Source: Combretum micranthum (Eukaryota; Streptophyta; Magnoliopsida; Myrtales; Combretaceae). Taken from it: a DNA stretch of 64,000 nucleotides. Shown here piece by piece: positions 49,555 to 62,927 of this stretch. A program made the translations under genes and the position numbers. Below the pieces are notes generated by a model, which saw nothing but the letters and a program-made list of their open reading frames with translations, had not been told where the DNA came from and did no database searches. The stretch is from NCBI GenBank assembly GCA_024138025.1, contig JAMXBD010000391.1:806001-870000 (forward strand), given 5' to 3'. The first letter of the stretch is position 1, and the number at the start of each line of letters is the position of its first letter.

Positions 49555-50573
49555 CTGCCGCTGCTGGTGGTTGTGCTACTGCTACTAGAGAGCCCGGTTA
49601 ACGAGTAGTCTAGCGGACTAAGTTGTGAAGCGGCAAACCAATGTATTATATACCCATGTGGTTGCTAGTGATAGTAACTTAAGATGTTTGTTTACTCAAC
49701 CGGCAAGAGGATGTCTTATTCTTTGTTTCCACTGCCACCTCTCGGAATTCACATAAAAAGGATGATTTTAGTAGGAAATGTGTTTACTCATTCACTATAC
49801 GGTTTCTTCTATGTCTTTACTAATAGATATCTAAGTGTGTCCAATAAAAAAAAAACATATAAAAATTCTTTAAATAAAAGAAGTACTTATTGACACGTAT
49901 CCGATATTTATTTGGAGACACAATAGAAACAGCAAACTACCAATAATAATTTTTTTCTATTTTATTATGGATTTTTCAAGACTTTATATCATATACAATC
50001 AAAATTTTACTTATTAAATTAGAATTTGTGTAAAGGTTTGACCTTTGAAATGATGGATTTAGTTATCAATTTTTTTATTACGATTTTTATTATCTGCCAT
50101 TGTTTTGTTTGATAATGTGAAAGTAATTATTTATTATTTCTCCTAATTAACACGACAAATCAAATGGTGTCAGCGATATAATAAAAATAATTATAAAAAA
50201 TTTGATGAAATATTAAAAATAGTTATAAAAAGTTTAATTGAATATTAAATGATCAAGATACAAATTGAATTTTTATAGAAAATTTGGATATCAGATTTTA
50301 CATTTTTCTTTATTAAATTTACTAACTCAACTTTAATATGTTGTGTTTGATTTGTAGGTTTAGCACAAGTTCTACTATAATAATTTAACCAAATATAATA
50401 TTTAACATCTTTATTTCGGTGTAAAAATTTTGTAATAAAAAAATGAATAAAGATGAAGTACGATTTTTTTTTTTTATTTCAAACTTCAAATATAGAATCT
50501 AAAAACTAACAAATTTTCTCATCAAGACCTAGAAGGTTGCCTTATTCCAAGCCAAACAAATTCGACGCTAATA
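49555..50573. other. UGT-C upstream region, truncated
   Basis: Matches 11525-12575 and its copies, with the TATA-like box at 49644-49652 (minus). Homology ends after TTCGACGCTAATAAA near 50573. No GSTL gene follows, so this is the right edge of the array. Confidence 0.8.
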
Positions 50574-50578
50574 AAATA

Positions 50579-50674
50579 TCATGTGAGGTGGGGCATCCTT
50601 TTGCTTGACGGGGACCCTTCCCCGATACAACCAGGACAACAAGCTTCCAAAAAGGCTGAGGCCATATGCACAAC
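50579..50674 (-). other. Possible stray terminal exon or repeat fragment
   Basis: On the minus strand a strong pyrimidine tract and TTGCCTTCCCAG acceptor precede 50674. A 31-residue frame starting VVHMASAFLEACCPGC follows, with TGA at 50579. It is GC-richer than its surroundings and sits exactly at the array edge. I do not recognise the protein. It could equally be part of an unidentified repeat. Confidence 0.25.
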
Positions 50675-50767
50675 CTGGGAAGGCAAAAAATCAAAACAAA
50701 CAAACAAACAAATAGCACAACGAGAAAAAAAAAATAATAAATAAAAATAAATAAACAACAACAACAA

Positions 50768-52163
50768 GAAAGTTGAGGATAAGAGACTGCAGTCTGGATT
50801 GATTTATTTAGGTTACTTTTGTTTTATTGGAATAAAACTAGTAGTTTATTTTTATTATTATAAAATAATTATTTTTTTGTTTGATTTGAAAAAGTTTCTA
50901 TTATGAGAAATATCTATTTTATATATAGTGAAATAGATAAATAATTCATCATATTCCTTCTTTTTATTAAAAGAATTATTATTTCTTTCATGAAAACATC
51001 TTATTTTTTTCAAAGCTATATTGATTATAAAACAAAAGAGTTGCAGCTCTCTCTAACCTCACTCCATTTCAATAAATTAAATACAACGTTAATAAAAAAA
51101 ATTAATTAACATACTTTAATCGTGAAGATTGAACTACCCGAGATGAGAGTACTTTTAATTATTGTCGATGCCAATGTGATAATGCCACGCATTTATATTC
51201 TTAAGTTCTATAGATAGATGACCATTTGGGGCGATAATGACGGATGTAGGTTTAGCAGCTGTAGAACCTTGGCAACTGCTTTTAGTTTTTATCCTGCTGC
51301 CCCAGCTTGTAATGTTGGTTGAGATGTTTGTAATTTTCTTTTCTATTATTCAATGTTTTCACCACCGAAAATAAAAACTTATATAAGACAAGTGGCGCCA
51401 TGAGCACTAGGTGAACTGAGTGTTTAAGTTGATTTGTTTCACCATATTAGTTATCTTGGCATCATATTTTTATTGTTTTCAAATAAATAATTATAAAAAA
51501 AATAGATACTGATAAAAAACTAACAGTTTTGCTCATAAATAAACCATATAGATATGATATAGATAAGTTATAAATGCATATATGATACTTATACGATACA
51601 AATAAAGATCAAACAATTAAATCAACTTTATTTGGTTAATTTTGAGAATATTAAATAAATAATTTTCAATTATAAATTTTTAGCCAAAACTATGATTTTT
51701 AAGGAGCTAATGACCTACATTTTCCAATAGTTGATTATTTTTATAGTTCGTCTTATTTTTGTCATCTTAGCACATTATTTTTGTCATTTTCAAATAGACT
51801 ATTTGTCAAAAAACATATACATATAAAAAATAGATTGGATATAGATATGATATTGATGAAAATTAGACAATGCAAACGCATCATGTTGTTTGATTTGCAA
51901 ATAATGGGATTCAAAAGTTAAAATGATAATAATAATGTCGCTAGCTCGAATCCGCTAGGGGCTAGATTAGTTGTAAATAGGCTTGACTCGTTGTGTTATG
52001 GGATTTGCACAACAAAAAACTCGTTAGTGGCTCACCAAGTATGGGTCCAATATAACCACTCCTATGTTTAAGTCAGTATTTATCATAAAGAGCTCGTAAA
52101 ATCAATTAGAAAATATGGTTTATGCGACATTATCTTGCTTAGTGGTGGTTTAGTTATATTTAT
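50768..52163. other. Gene-free AT-rich sequence
   Basis: No coding frame, RNA gene or clear repeat structure noticed. Confidence 0.5.
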
Positions 52164-53473
52164 CAATGTTGTTAGGATTGGACCGAACCGAACGGTTTAA
52201 CCAGAACTGGCATCAAAAGCGGTCTGGTGCTTGCGAGTGACCCGTTTCTACTTTGAACGAGCCAGACTTGGATGACTCAATCGGTTCAATCGTGACCCGA
52301 CTAACCCAACCGAGTCAACCAAGTCACAATGCAACATATTAAAAAAATAAAAAAATAAAAAAATGCTAAAAGTCGGAAGCCTAACATGGTAAAATAAAAA
52401 CATTAAAATGAAACCTAGAAATATTAGCCTCACACAGTAAAAGAAACTAGACCCCTTAGTAAAAGGCGCGACCTTCATTGTGCCTTACCGCTTTCAGCCG
52501 CACTAAATCGAACACCTAATACATCACTTCCTTCTTCAACCTTAATCCGAATAACGCATCTCCAACAAACTCAAACACCAAGTCACCAAGACATTGTCAC
52601 TCACCCATACAACTCACTGAGCTGTCAAGTCGACTTAATCGCCAGCTACCTAAAAGCCAAATCAACCAACCAAAACTGGTAAAGTAACAGAGATGTGCTT
52701 CACTTTGGTTTCATTTCAACTCACAAAAGTTTTAATTCTTTTACTTGAACTACTCTATTTTATGATTTTCCTGATTTATCCATCTTCGTAGATTGAGATT
52801 TACGAAGCTAAAGTTTTTCTTTTTGGCCACTTACGAAGCTAAAGTTGAACTAGAAGAGAAAATCGCCTAATAACAGTAAAACAACTTACATAAGTTGGTG
52901 TTGTTACTTTTTGTAGGACTTGTTATTTTATTTATTTATTTTAATTGGTTTTAGATTTGTGTGTTTAAACTACACCTATGTCTGTTGTTGCTACGGGTCT
53001 TAATGGGTCTTGGGACATGTGAATGTGAGATGAGGATTGTGAGAAATTGAGAATAGGTGTTAACTTCACACATTTGTCAAATTTATTATTATTGAAAAAG
53101 GTGGTATAGTACAAATACAAACTACAAAGAGTATATAACTGGGATTGACTTTGTTAATTAATAATACAAATATAAACCCCTTCCTGGTCACTCAAACATA
53201 GACACATTAATTGGGTCAATTATATGTTATGAATTGATTTTTTTTAATTGAAAATTTTTGTATTTTAAATTAATAAATTAATATTTCAAGAGTAAACCAA
53301 ATATTACTTATAAATATGATAATATTGATATATATTTTATTTATTTATTTTTCATAATTAGGATATAACTTATAATTTTATTTTCAGTGACACCGGTTTA
53401 ACCCGGTTCGACCCCTGACCCCCGACCCCTTGCCATGTTTAGGTCAATCCATGGTCTAGATCTGATAACATTG
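52164..53473. mobile_element. 1.3-kb non-autonomous TIR element (hAT-like)
   Basis: The left end CAATGTTGTTAGGATTGGACC and the right end in reverse CAATGTTATCAGATCTAGACC are terminal inverted repeats. Flanks ATATTTAT and ATATATAT may be an 8-bp target duplication. GC-rich subterminal parts (GAACCGAACGGTTTAACC; GGTTTAACCCGGTTCGACCC) recall the elements at 19671 and 31146. No transposase frame. Confidence 0.6.
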
Positions 53474-53785
53474 ATATATATAAGCGGCTGACTTGGTAGT
53501 TATGGTAGTTGTGGGCAAATAGCTAGCTGGAAGACTTGGCGGTTATGCTTGTAGTGGATAAGTGGTGATCATTGTCACAATCTTGGCTACACAAGTTGAT
53601 TCTAACCGAGACATAGTGTACCTGAGCGGAGGTATCCTGTTCAAGTCATCCAAGCAACATGCTCGAGTTGGTAGAGAGGAAAGTCAACTGCGGGACTTCA
53701 TGGATTTACTCTAGTCTAGTCTAGTGAGAAAATGGGCTCAACTCGGATAGCTTAAAGCCAAAGTTGGATTACCAACATATAATAA

Positions 53786-53830
<45 letters not shown>

Positions 53831-54275
53831 TAATAATAATAATAATAATTTAGACATTACTAAAGATATAAGGGTTTTTTTTCGATATATAATCTCTAAA
53901 GAAATTAATTACCATAACAAGATTTAGAAACAATTAATTACTATAAAACTGTTGCAAAATGACATGTTAAAAATGTAATTTAATTTTATTAAGAATCACA
54001 TGTTGAACATGCAATTTTATTTTCATTCTTTTCTAAGAAATACATGTTAAAGATATGATTTTGCAATAGTACAAGTTTGTGTGACTCAAATGCTCTACAT
54101 ATGGGTTTTGCTTATTTTCAAAAATCACATGTTATGGTTGTGATTTTATGATGGTAAAATTGGCAATTGACTTTGTATAAGACATATCATTGCAATTTTT
54201 TTTCAAGTAATGTAGGTTTTACACCTAGCAAAATCTTATAGGATATATTCTATCAAAAGGTCAAAATATTTAAGA
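53474..54275. other. Intergenic, with a TAA microsatellite
   Basis: No gene seen. The microsatellite at 53788-53849 is the only notable structure. Confidence 0.5.
53788..53849. repeat. (TAA)n microsatellite
   Basis: About twenty near-perfect TAA/ATA units with one interruption (AATAAATAA). Confidence 0.95.
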
Positions 54276-54490
54276 GTAAGTTCATTTGAGGTCTCAATGT
54301 TTAGAGAAGTAAGTTAATTGAGATCACAATTGATACGTGTCAACAGGAAAAATATTTAAAATTAAAACTTAGAAGATTTGACACGTTATGACACATGTTA
54401 ACTCGTGATGTTAATTAACTCACTTTTGTAAACGTTGTGACCTCTTTTTAGTTACTCAAAACGTTGTAATCTTAGATAAATTAAACTTAC
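54276..54490. mobile_element. 215-bp MITE-like inverted-repeat element
   Basis: Starts GTAAGTTCATTTGAGGTCTC and, in reverse from the right end, GTAAGTTTAATTTATCTAAG. The arms pair imperfectly over about 60 bp. No target duplication was found. Confidence 0.5.
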
Positions 54491-55046
54491 TTCCAACAAT
54501 ACCTGATTTACAAATAATGACATTTTAATATTCAACTATGAATTATTTGATAAATGTGGAAATTTATGTTATAAAATCAAACAATACCTAATTTACAAAT
54601 AATGACATTTTAATATTCATAATTTATATAGTTTTGGAACAAATGGTAGATCTTAGGATGAACAATAAATATGTCCCTTATATTTACTTCATATGCCTTT
54701 TACTCCCTTATTTAAAATCATGAGCCTAGACCCTAAAATCTTAAACAAAAAAAAAAAAAAAGCATTTAAGTCTTAAAAGTACAAAATGCTTTTTGTTTTT
54801 GTTTTTGCTTTTTTTTTTTTCCTTTTTAATTTGAGGATTAAGTGTATGGTTTTAAATGTTAAGTGCACATGAAACGGAATAAAAATTTTATATTTACCCT
54901 TTAATGATGTATTATATAGTCATGTATATTATTAAAAAAACAAAGTAATGTTGGTATTTTATATATTTTACTATAGCTATCTTTATAATTCAAAAAAAGA
55001 TGAAAGTTAAAATTGGGATAATGAAATATAATTTATAACAAACGAC
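54491..55046. other. AT-rich intergenic sequence
   Basis: Homopolymer A and T runs (54745-54760, 54800-54825) and no gene. Confidence 0.5.
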
Positions 55047-57376
55047 AATCAAGCACATGAACTTTCAGAGGTTCAGTTTCAATACCTGAACTTTTCAAGG
55101 TCATTTACGATACCTCAGTTAATTTTATTTATACTTTTAATTGTTTAATTAATTTTGATCCAAAGTCTAAATAATTAAATTTGGAAGACTAAAACCTATG
55201 GACTTTAAGAGCCCACTCAGGCCCATTATGATCCTTAAGCGTTTCATCATTTCTTATTTTTCTAACCTTTACTTTTGGACTTGATTATATATACAAGGGT
55301 TCATTTCAAGACTTTAGCAATGTGGGACAATAGGTCCTCCTATACAACATAAAACACCAGGAGAGATCTAACAAATTTGATTTCTTTACACCAAGAAACT
55401 ACACCTCCTAGAGCGTATAATGTGAAAATACCAGCAAAGCCAAATTTTAGCATGATAGAAAGCGAATAAGTGATTGTATGCTTCCAATCCAATACGTGAG
55501 AATGTAGATCATGATAGAAAAGCTTTGGACCTTGGTCGGGAAGATTTTTAAGCAAATAATGTTAGGAATAGCTCTAAATCCTATGACGAAGACACTAACA
55601 TATGAACCATGACACTTCTTGATGAGATTACAGTATAGGCAACAGGACGTATGTTACTAATAGAGTAGCTCTATTTCATGCATAAAAAATAGAGCAAGCA
55701 TTTTGAAATGGAGCGGCTTAACTACTAACAAGAACCGAGCTTGACAGATCAGAGTAGACTCGAGTACTAATGAGCATTCGAGATTGAGCAATAATTACTC
55801 AAACTACCACATGAAACAAGATCAAGCTTGACATATTAGAGCAGACCCGAACAGTTGCCATCGACTTGATTGGCTGGGCAAAGTTGAGCCATCACGCACA
55901 ATAACTTGAGCTTGAAACCAGCAGCAAAAAATTGATCAAATAGCGAGCTAAGCAACTGTTATTAAATGATGATCCATAACAGCCTTAATCAAAGTAGTCA
56001 ACAACCAAGTAGAGTCTCAAGCAACAGCCTGTTAAGCATTTGAGTTGATCCGAACTTTAGATTTTCCAATCTGCCATGTTCTTCAGAAACTAAGCTCACC
56101 ATATTAGGCTAGGACAACATGTCACGACCTAAAATTCTGCCATGCATCCGAGCTCTACCGAATAGCCACCATGACCTGTTATCTATTGATCAAACCAGTG
56201 CCGCCATTAAACTCAACTAAGTACTCATCTGTAGCAGTACTGTGGAACAACAAATGTAGTTTGATATGCACCAGTGACGAGGAACATCGCCTCAGTTGCC
56301 AACCTGATATACCTCAAACTGAGTGTCTATAGCGGCACTCGAGCGCTCAACACAACACTGCCTAAGCGCACATCAAGGAAGTACTAGCATCGTATTTCAG
56401 CCAAGTGACCACCGACCTGCAATTGGCTAAATACCTAAGCTCCTTCTACACACATTACTGACGTGCTCCCTACCGAGCAAAACTTGATGAGTAGACCAAG
56501 CCAAGCACTCCATCAGTAGCTAAACTTGTAGACCTACTGCTATCTAGACTCTAGCTCCACATCGAGCTGAGTTGGTTCACAATAACGAGCCACTTCAAGA
56601 TTTGCTCCAAAGCGCCACCTGAGTTGCAACAATTGAAGACCAAGCTCCTAATATCGACCTGACTTGTTCAAACAATTACTAAGCTCCACATGGCAGCAGA
56701 ACATAACAAACCAATAACTACTGATCTGGTTTAGTGCCCACTGACCTGACTTACAATCTCAAAGAGCACCCATGAGACGCATCCAAGTGAGCTTTAGCAC
56801 TAGTTTGTGTACGAGACAAAGAGAGAAGAAGAGAGAGAGGGTTAGAATTGGGGTTGGGTGTTTTGGTTGGGAGACAGAGAGAGGGAGATGGCACAGTGGG
56901 CCGGTTATCCCATATCGAAAATTTTGCAAGAATCCTTCTTGTTTATAATGAGTAATTAGACACTAAATATACGAGAAGGAAGCCATGAGGGAAGTGTGGG
57001 TTTGCCATATGGGTAGGCTTATTTACTGTTGTTGGATTTGAGCATATTATGGGTTTTCTGAAGTTTCTAAAATTCAAATCAGTGAAAAATAAAATAAAAT
57101 AATATCAATTATGATAAATTATAATAAAAATATAAATAAGAAATAAGGTCATAAATGAAATATAAATAAAAAAATGTTAAGATGCCATGTTAGATGACAC
57201 ATGTCATAACGTGATTGGTCCATACATCCATGTTAGCAATGGAGTTAACACCGTTAACTGAGGTACAAAAAATGATCTCGAAAAGTTCAATTAGGTACTG
57301 AAATTAAACTTTTGAAAGTTCAGGTACTTTATTGAATTTTCAGAAAAAGTTGAGGTACCAATCTTGACATTGATCC
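55047..57376. mobile_element. 2.3-kb inverted-repeat element with a distinct GC-richer core
   Basis: Inverted arms lie at about 55047-55135 and 57230-57376; GAACTTTCAGAGGTTCAG and TACCTCAGTTAA on the left match GAACTTTCAAAAGTTTAA and TACCTCAGTTAA in the reversed right arm. The right arm extends further out, so the left end may be eroded. Between them, 55600-56820 is noticeably GC-richer, with loose repeats such as AGCTTGACAGATCAGAGTAG and AGCTTGACATATTAGAGCAG and a GAGA-rich end (56815-56885). No transposase or known protein frame is visible. Confidence 0.45.
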
Positions 57377-57763
57377 TAAAATGACATATATACAAGTTAT
57401 CAATTAGATTTATAAAGTTTTGTATTTCTTATTTCTTATAAATGATAACTATCATATAAAAAAAATTGCATGTGCTTAAACAATATTATGAATGGTTTAA
57501 TTACTTAATTATTTATGATTTTTAATGTATTCCTATTATGCATGCCACATTCACTAATATTTCTATAGAGGAATGCCAAAATTATAACGTTATTGTAAGT
57601 AAAAGCTGGCTTAGATGTGTTTACCATCTTCCAATAAATTTGAGAATTGGTATAATCCTTACTTGCATAAAAATAAAAAGGAATTGATCAATAAAGCCGG
57701 TAACCATTAGTCAACATATATAAATATTAATAAATAAATACAAGAAGAATCATCTATAAATCA

Positions 57764-58607
57764 CGGTAAGTTTCATTTATAGTTCATGAACTTTTTGATT
57801 TGTAATAGATTTGTATCTAAAGAAAATTTCGCTACAAGAAAGTACTTGAAATTTTTAAAAGTTTAACTTAAAGTACTTCTAGACCGAATTCATCCATTTT
57901 TTTCTCATCAAAATGCTGATGTGGAAATTAAACCTGATTAAAATATCATCTTTTCTTATCCACATAGGCTTTTTTGTTAATTTTTAATTTTTTTTTTTTT
58001 TACTTTTCTCTCTTTCTCTCTTCTTCTTCTTCTTTAAATAAAAAAAAATTGGCAAAAAATTAAAAATTAAAAAAGTTCCTTTTTAACTTTCCATTCTCTC
58101 TCTCTCTTCAACACCCCCACCACCACTTCCACAACTATGGAGTCTTTAATAGAGGTTTTAGAGAGAAGAAGCGAGTTAGAGAGAAAAAATGGAATCTTGA
58201 GTTTGAAGAAGATGAAGTCGTCCCTCAACCAAACAAAACACGAAACCAAATAGTAGTTGTTGTTGTTGTTTTGTTTTTGTTCTTTTTTTTAATGTTAATT
58301 CTTATGCGGTTTTAGGGTTTTTTTTTTTTTTACTTAAAGAAGAAGGAGAAGGAAGAGAGAGAGAGAAAGGAAAGTTAAAAAAAAAAAAAGAACTTTTTTT
58401 AATAGGTTCTACGCTTTTTCTTTTTTTGAAGAAGAAGAAGGAGGGGGAGGAGGAAGAAGAAGAAAGAGAGGATAGAGAAAGAGAGAAAAGTAAAATATAT
58501 TTAAGTGAAACTTTTAAAAAATTAAGTACTTTCTTATAGCCAAATTTTCTTTTGGTACAGATCTATTATAAACAAAAAAGTTCAGTTATTATGAAAGAAA
58601 CTTACCC
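57764..58607. mobile_element. 844-bp Mutator-like non-autonomous element
   Basis: The element is flanked by CTATAAATCA on both sides (57754-57763 and 58608-58617), a perfect 10-bp target duplication, the length range of Mutator-like elements. Arms of about 110 bp begin GGTAAGTTTC at each end and share AATAGATCTGTACC-like and AGAAAGTACTT blocks. Inside, a CT-rich stretch (58005-58035, 58096-58110) and a GA-rich stretch (58340-58370, 58430-58480) are also roughly complementary, so much of the element could fold back on itself. No transposase frame. Confidence 0.75.
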
Positions 58608-58617
58608 CTATAAATCA

Positions 58618-61608
58618 TAAAGGTAGATTATAAACACTCTTTTATATTGCTTTATATACACTTAACCGTTTTATCTTTGAAATCATGCCTTTAGATTACC
58701 AAACTCTTCAAAAAGTTGCATTATAGCTAATTTATGAGGGTTCAAATGTACTTTTTTTCTTTCTTTTTTAAAGATTCAATGATCTATGTGCACATTTCAA
58801 AGCCAAGCAGCAGAGTGCATATGAAATAAATATAATAAATGTATTTATAATTTATCCTAAATCTTATTTTCAAATAAAGTACATATCAAATGCTTTATGA
58901 GCTTGTATGATTTGTTAAAATTAAACATCATAAGGGGTGAAACACATGTCTACTTTTGATACAAAAAATATTTACTAATTTAAAGTTGATATGAAAAAAA
59001 ATTACCAAAATACACTTCAAAATCATGTTTCTAAGTAAGTATATGCATAATTTATATGTAAATCACATTTTAGACATGCAATACCAAGTTTTGGTACTGT
59101 AACTAAATGGTGTTTGATAATGGAGACATAGTTTTTACATGAAAATCGTGGTATCTCGACGGTCACATTTCAAATTTCAAAAAGTCATCACTCTCCTTCT
59201 CTCTTTTGCCGGCTTTCTCTTTTTCGTTTTTTTTGCTCTCTCTCTCTAATTGATATCATCTCTTCTTTTTCTTCCTTGTCTCCTGTTTGTTTCTTCTTGC
59301 TTTTCTGGGCATAGAATATCACGATCCGTATGAAATTCATACGAGTATCGCTTCTTTAAACAGCGATATATGTATTATATATAATTTTTTATATATTCTA
59401 TGTATAAGTCTCAATTTTTGAGTTGTATATTGATAATTATTTTCATTTTAATCTTGAATAAATTATTATTATTGACAAAAACCTTAAACAAAAAATTATT
59501 TCCATCATAAGTAAAGGTTATGTATGTTTATAATTAATAGATATATTATGGTAGAAAAAAAATATGAATACGAATAAATTTTTGAAATTTATACAATGAT
59601 ATCTGAATTAAAATACATAAAATTAAAACATAAACATCATGATACGATCAAAATTAAAATACTTCTTGTTAATGAAGATACTAATGAAACTAAATAAAGA
59701 AGGCAAATTACCTTCTCACATAGAATATCTACCCATATCTTGTCAGTTTAGGTAAAATCTAGGCGGATATTAAGGGTCATAAAGCAATGTATGGGTGTAA
59801 ATTTTCTATAACATGAACTTTATATACCCTATTTTCATCTTGGAAATGTATTGTAACAATTAGAGTACAGGTTCCAAGGTGTTCTATACCTACTTTATTA
59901 AAAACATAATAAACAAAAAAAATATAATAATACTTAGCTTTTTTTTTTTCTTTTACAATCACTTTTGTTGAAGATCATAATTTGTAGACTATTTTTTTTA
60001 TGAATTTTTATTTTGAGAGAAAGTTATTTTTACATGCTTACTTTTAAATTATATAGAAATGTTTTTTTTATCTTTTAAGGTTAATTAATACTAAAGTGTC
60101 TCTAATTTTTTTTTTTTAAATTTTGGAATTTGCTATAGGTTCTCTATATTGCAAAACTTGTGATATTAAAAAATTATTTTTTAAAACCTTCATTTTTTTT
60201 GTAAATATATAAAAATAAGGTAGTTGTATGTATGACATGAACCAACATATATATATATATATATATAATATGTTAGATTTAAAAAAAAAAAACAAAAAAC
60301 TACAAATTTTTTAGAGGTATAGGGTAGGTAAAGGTACTATAGGCAAAAGTGGACATGGATTGGTTTCGTTGGATTTTTACTTAAAATAAAAACCAAACTA
60401 TAATTTATGGGTTGATTTTTTTTCCAATCCAAATCCAAATAATTAAATAACAGTTTAGTTTGTGTTAGAAATTTTTCAAACCATTTAATAATAGTTTGTT
60501 TTAATCTTTTAAATCGTTGTTAATATTTAAATATTTAATTACACTACAAATTTTAAATTGTAAATCATAGCAAAACACTTCATAAATCTATCACACTCAT
60601 AATTCATAATTCTTTATATAATCATTCAGTCATCCATAAAAAAAGTATATTCACTATTTAATACATAATAAGCCATAATCTATAATTTTCCACCAAACTA
60701 TTTACTCAATCATTTACCAACAAATTTGGCCAAAACAAGAATTCGTAAATCAACAAAAGTCAACCGTGAATAAAAGCAATTCGCTAACAAAATACATTAA
60801 ACAATTAATACATAATAAGGATTATAACTAGGTAAACAAATTTCATACTCTAGAGGTTAAAACAATTAACAAAAAAACAAAGAAAAAAGGAGAAAGAATA
60901 TGTATCTTGAAGTTAAGAAAAAAAAACTTCAAAAAAGAACACGTTGATATTAACTAATATTTATTAAATAATAAATATCACAACGAAATTATGAGAATAT
61001 ATATGTGAGTTTCTATCAATCTATAAAGAGATTTATGGTTACAAGTAAAATATTGTTTCTTCTTTCTAAAACAATTTGTTTTGGTTATATGGATTGGTTC
61101 GATTTATACTTTCAAACCAATAATAAACTTACAGATTAGTTTGAACCCGAAATTTTTTAAATTAAATTATTTGAAATACCATATTTTTGGATTGATTTGA
61201 TTTTAAGTAATAGTCGTATCCCGAGAGTATAGGACATGACAATTATGTTGCATGTGTCATCTCTAAGTGACATGTGCAAGTCATTCCGATACTAAGTGTG
61301 TTTCAAATCCAATTTTAATTGAGAATTTGTTGTTTTTTTGTAAAAATTTCGACAACTTATCATCTTTTTTTCCATTGTTCGGGTTTGTCAAAATCTATTA
61401 AATTTAACATGTTTGGAAAATAAATTTTACAAAATACTTATTATAGATATTGCCCACAAAAACCATAAAATGAGTACAAATCAATTACAAAACTTTTGAA
61501 CATAAAGGTTCATATCAAAATCAATTTAACATACTTAATAGTCAATTAGTTATAGTTATCCAAGTATATAATAAAATAAGATTATAATGAAATTCTTTCA
61601 CAAAAACT
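58618..61608. other. AT-rich gene-free stretch
   Basis: (TA)n at about 60249-60267, many A/T homopolymers, and one CT-rich patch at 59190-59290. No exon, RNA gene or bounded repeat recognised. Confidence 0.5.
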
Positions 61609-62927
61609 TGTAATGTCCATTTATCATTCAATGCTATATAATTGGACTACTTATTCTAGCATCATCCCCATCAAACCATCAAAAGAACCTGAAATGTTAA
61701 TAAAATGAGCTGTGAAGAAACAAGTACACACAAGCATGTCACACACATCTAATCTAATGCAACATCCACTTGTTATGTAATTAATATCATAGTTCACAAG
61801 CAAGGCATTCCTAACGTCTCGAAAATATCAACACTTATAAGAGCACTCGTGACTCTTGCCAACATAAAAAGGTTAGGGTTCCCTCAACGAATCACACTAA
61901 ATATGTGGATTTGATAAGTCCCAAAAACTTATCAGAAACGAAAAAGAATAAAGCAGTCTCATATGAATCAATTCCACACAAGCACCCATCAATGAGCACA
62001 GTTGTAAACCCTGTAAAATATTGAATTTATACAGTCTAGTTGTTAAGAGGAATTTTATAAATATCTCAATCAATAATAGATAATCAGACTCTTGAACATA
62101 GACGTCATCTATATAAACTTAATGAAACTCTAGAAGTCTTAACACATTAGTACATATATATAATAATAATAATTAAATGACATACACATAAGTATATATA
62201 AAAGAAGACATATATATATATATATATGTAACTCTCCTATTAGAATTATACTACCACCAACTTTATGAGAAAATGACAATGCAACATTCATATATATTTT
62301 TTCTTTTTTCCTACACCCCTTCAATGTGGATACATAATAGTAAGAAAAGACAATGCTGATTTCGAGAACAGTGGTATGATGTAGGCAGCAAATGAGAGTT
62401 AACAATAGGTTAAGGTCCCAAGGATATTAATGAAGCTTAGTCCAAAGAGGTGGTCAACCACACAACTTTCTTGCCTCTATATCTTCAACATTAAACCATT
62501 CTTATTACATGTAATATCACTTGAGAATAGCCGAAGGATGCAAAGTAGGCTAGCCCCTTATTTTCTCTTCAACTAGCCATGCAGAGGCATGCAAGTTTAG
62601 CAGACCTACTCTAAAATTGTTTGACATTCTTATATTTTTCCCCGTTAGAATACAAACACACCATCTCTTTTAGTCTCATAAGGTCATAAACAAAGAAAGA
62701 TCATCATCCCTATCCATTTCCTAAGCTAACGAACTCCACTAGATCCGCATGTAACTCCAACAAGAGTTCACGAAATTGCGTTACCACCACATGTAAGTAC
62801 CCCGCAACAAATTCCGTATACATTGTTGTGTCTTTCACATGCCTTGTGCCAAATCCTCTCTCATTTGTGTTCCATTACACAACGACCTAAGAACCCGATT
62901 ACGAGTCGCTGAAGCTCGATGTGTATA
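61609..62927 (+). mobile_element. Diverged LTR-like segment
   Basis: TGTAATGTCCATTTATC at 61609, followed by CCTGAAATGTTAATAAAATG and a CACACATCTAATCTAATGCA section, parallels the order of blocks in the 8133 and 62928 LTRs. Similarity is weak and the right limit is not defined. Confidence 0.3.

Larger units (their letters stand above)
11229..50573. repeat. Decayed tandem array of UGT/GSTL modules, period about 11.45 kb
   Basis: UGT start codons lie at 11524, 22976, 43710 and 49554; GSTL start codons at 14063 and 25539. The D-to-B spacing is 11,452 bp. The B-to-A spacing of 20,734 bp becomes about 11,478 once the insertions at 32459 and 38865 and their duplications are subtracted. A-to-C is only 5,844 bp because of the copia-associated deletion. 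Coding and noncoding sequence is near identical between units, including introns and embedded MITEs, so the duplications are recent. The array starts abruptly at about 11229 inside a UGT and stops at about 50573 inside a UGT upstream region. Confidence 0.9.
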
